From: Gammaproteobacteria bacterium
Lineage (GTDB): Bacteria; Pseudomonadota; Gammaproteobacteria; Pseudomonadales; M0112
Assembly: GCA_006227085.1 (NCBI GenBank)
Contig: SBFY01000136.1
Location: forward strand, 1 to 5,846
Direction of reading: 5' to 3'
DNA length: 5,846 nucleotides
The notes below the pieces were generated by a model. It was given only the letters and a program-made list of their open reading frames with translations, had not been told where the DNA came from and searched no databases. Of this stretch, positions 5,790 to 5,846 are shown one piece after another. Numbering within the stretch: position 1 is the first letter of the stretch; the number at the start of each line of letters is the position of its first letter. The translations under genes were made by a program, and so were the position numbers.

Positions 5790-5846
5790 TCAGTAAATAA
5801 TGACGGAACGGATGGCCTTGCCTTCGTGCATCAGGTCAAAGGCCTT
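5790..5846 (-). CDS. adhC: S-(hydroxymethyl)glutathione dehydrogenase / class III alcohol dehydrogenase, C-terminal end only
   Basis: The final 18 codons, KAFDLMHEGKAIRSVIIY, followed by TGA at 5792-5790. The FDLMHEGK-IR-VI ending is characteristic of class III zinc alcohol dehydrogenases (FrmA/AdhC), which oxidise the glutathione adduct of formaldehyde to S-formylglutathione using NAD+. The product is the substrate of the FghA encoded immediately downstream. The rest of the gene lies beyond the right edge, so cofactor and metal-binding residues cannot be checked. Confidence 0.9.
   Translation of the reverse strand, partial: KAFDLMHEGKAIRSVIIY

Overview
The window reads as chromosomal DNA from a gammaproteobacterium. 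The evidence is a bioB gene divergent from comF, a BirA-type biotin operator of the enterobacterial/pseudomonad kind between them, and an adhC-fghA formaldehyde-detoxification pair. I cannot name the genus from sequence alone. Every gene here has standard bacterial codon structure. I see no rRNA, tRNA, CRISPR array or intact insertion sequence.

Layout, left to right. (1) 1-1043, minus strand: bioB (biotin synthase), nearly complete, running off the left edge. (2) 1044-1170: the divergent control region, with a near-consensus sigma70 promoter for bioB whose -35 box lies inside a BirA-type operator. That operator also covers the comF start codon. (3) 1160-1897, plus: comF, a double zinc-ribbon/phosphoribosyltransferase competence-type protein. 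(4) 1898-2884, plus: a two-gene unit preceded by a striking 44-bp dyad. It encodes a small winged-helix regulator and, overlapping it by 4 bases, a nucleotidyltransferase-fold protein with the GG...DLD...E active-site pattern. It resembles wHTH/nucleotidyltransferase toxin-antitoxin or abortive-infection pairs. (5) 2941-4188, plus: an AT-rich gene for a secreted, membrane-anchored protein of unusual make-up: signal peptide, TIMP/netrin-like domain starting with CSC, TPRs, pentapeptide repeats and a C-terminal membrane helix. (6) 4185-4910, plus: a class I SAM-dependent methyltransferase, overlapping the preceding gene by ATGA. (7) 4932-5774, minus: fghA (S-formylglutathione hydrolase). (8) 5790-5846, minus: the last 18 codons of adhC/frmA.

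How they fit together: bioB is a housekeeping biotin gene, probably repressed by BirA-biotinyl-AMP. AdhC and FghA act in sequence on the glutathione adduct of formaldehyde and are probably one operon transcribed leftward. The middle (about 1898-4184) looks accessory: a possible toxin-antitoxin pair, then an AT-rich surface-protein gene. Hand-counted GC is 45/60 at 1681-1740 in comF but 17/60 at 4081-4140 in the surface-protein gene. The most interesting items are the regulator/nucleotidyltransferase pair with its nested operator-like dyad, and the TIMP-like/TPR/pentapeptide membrane protein.
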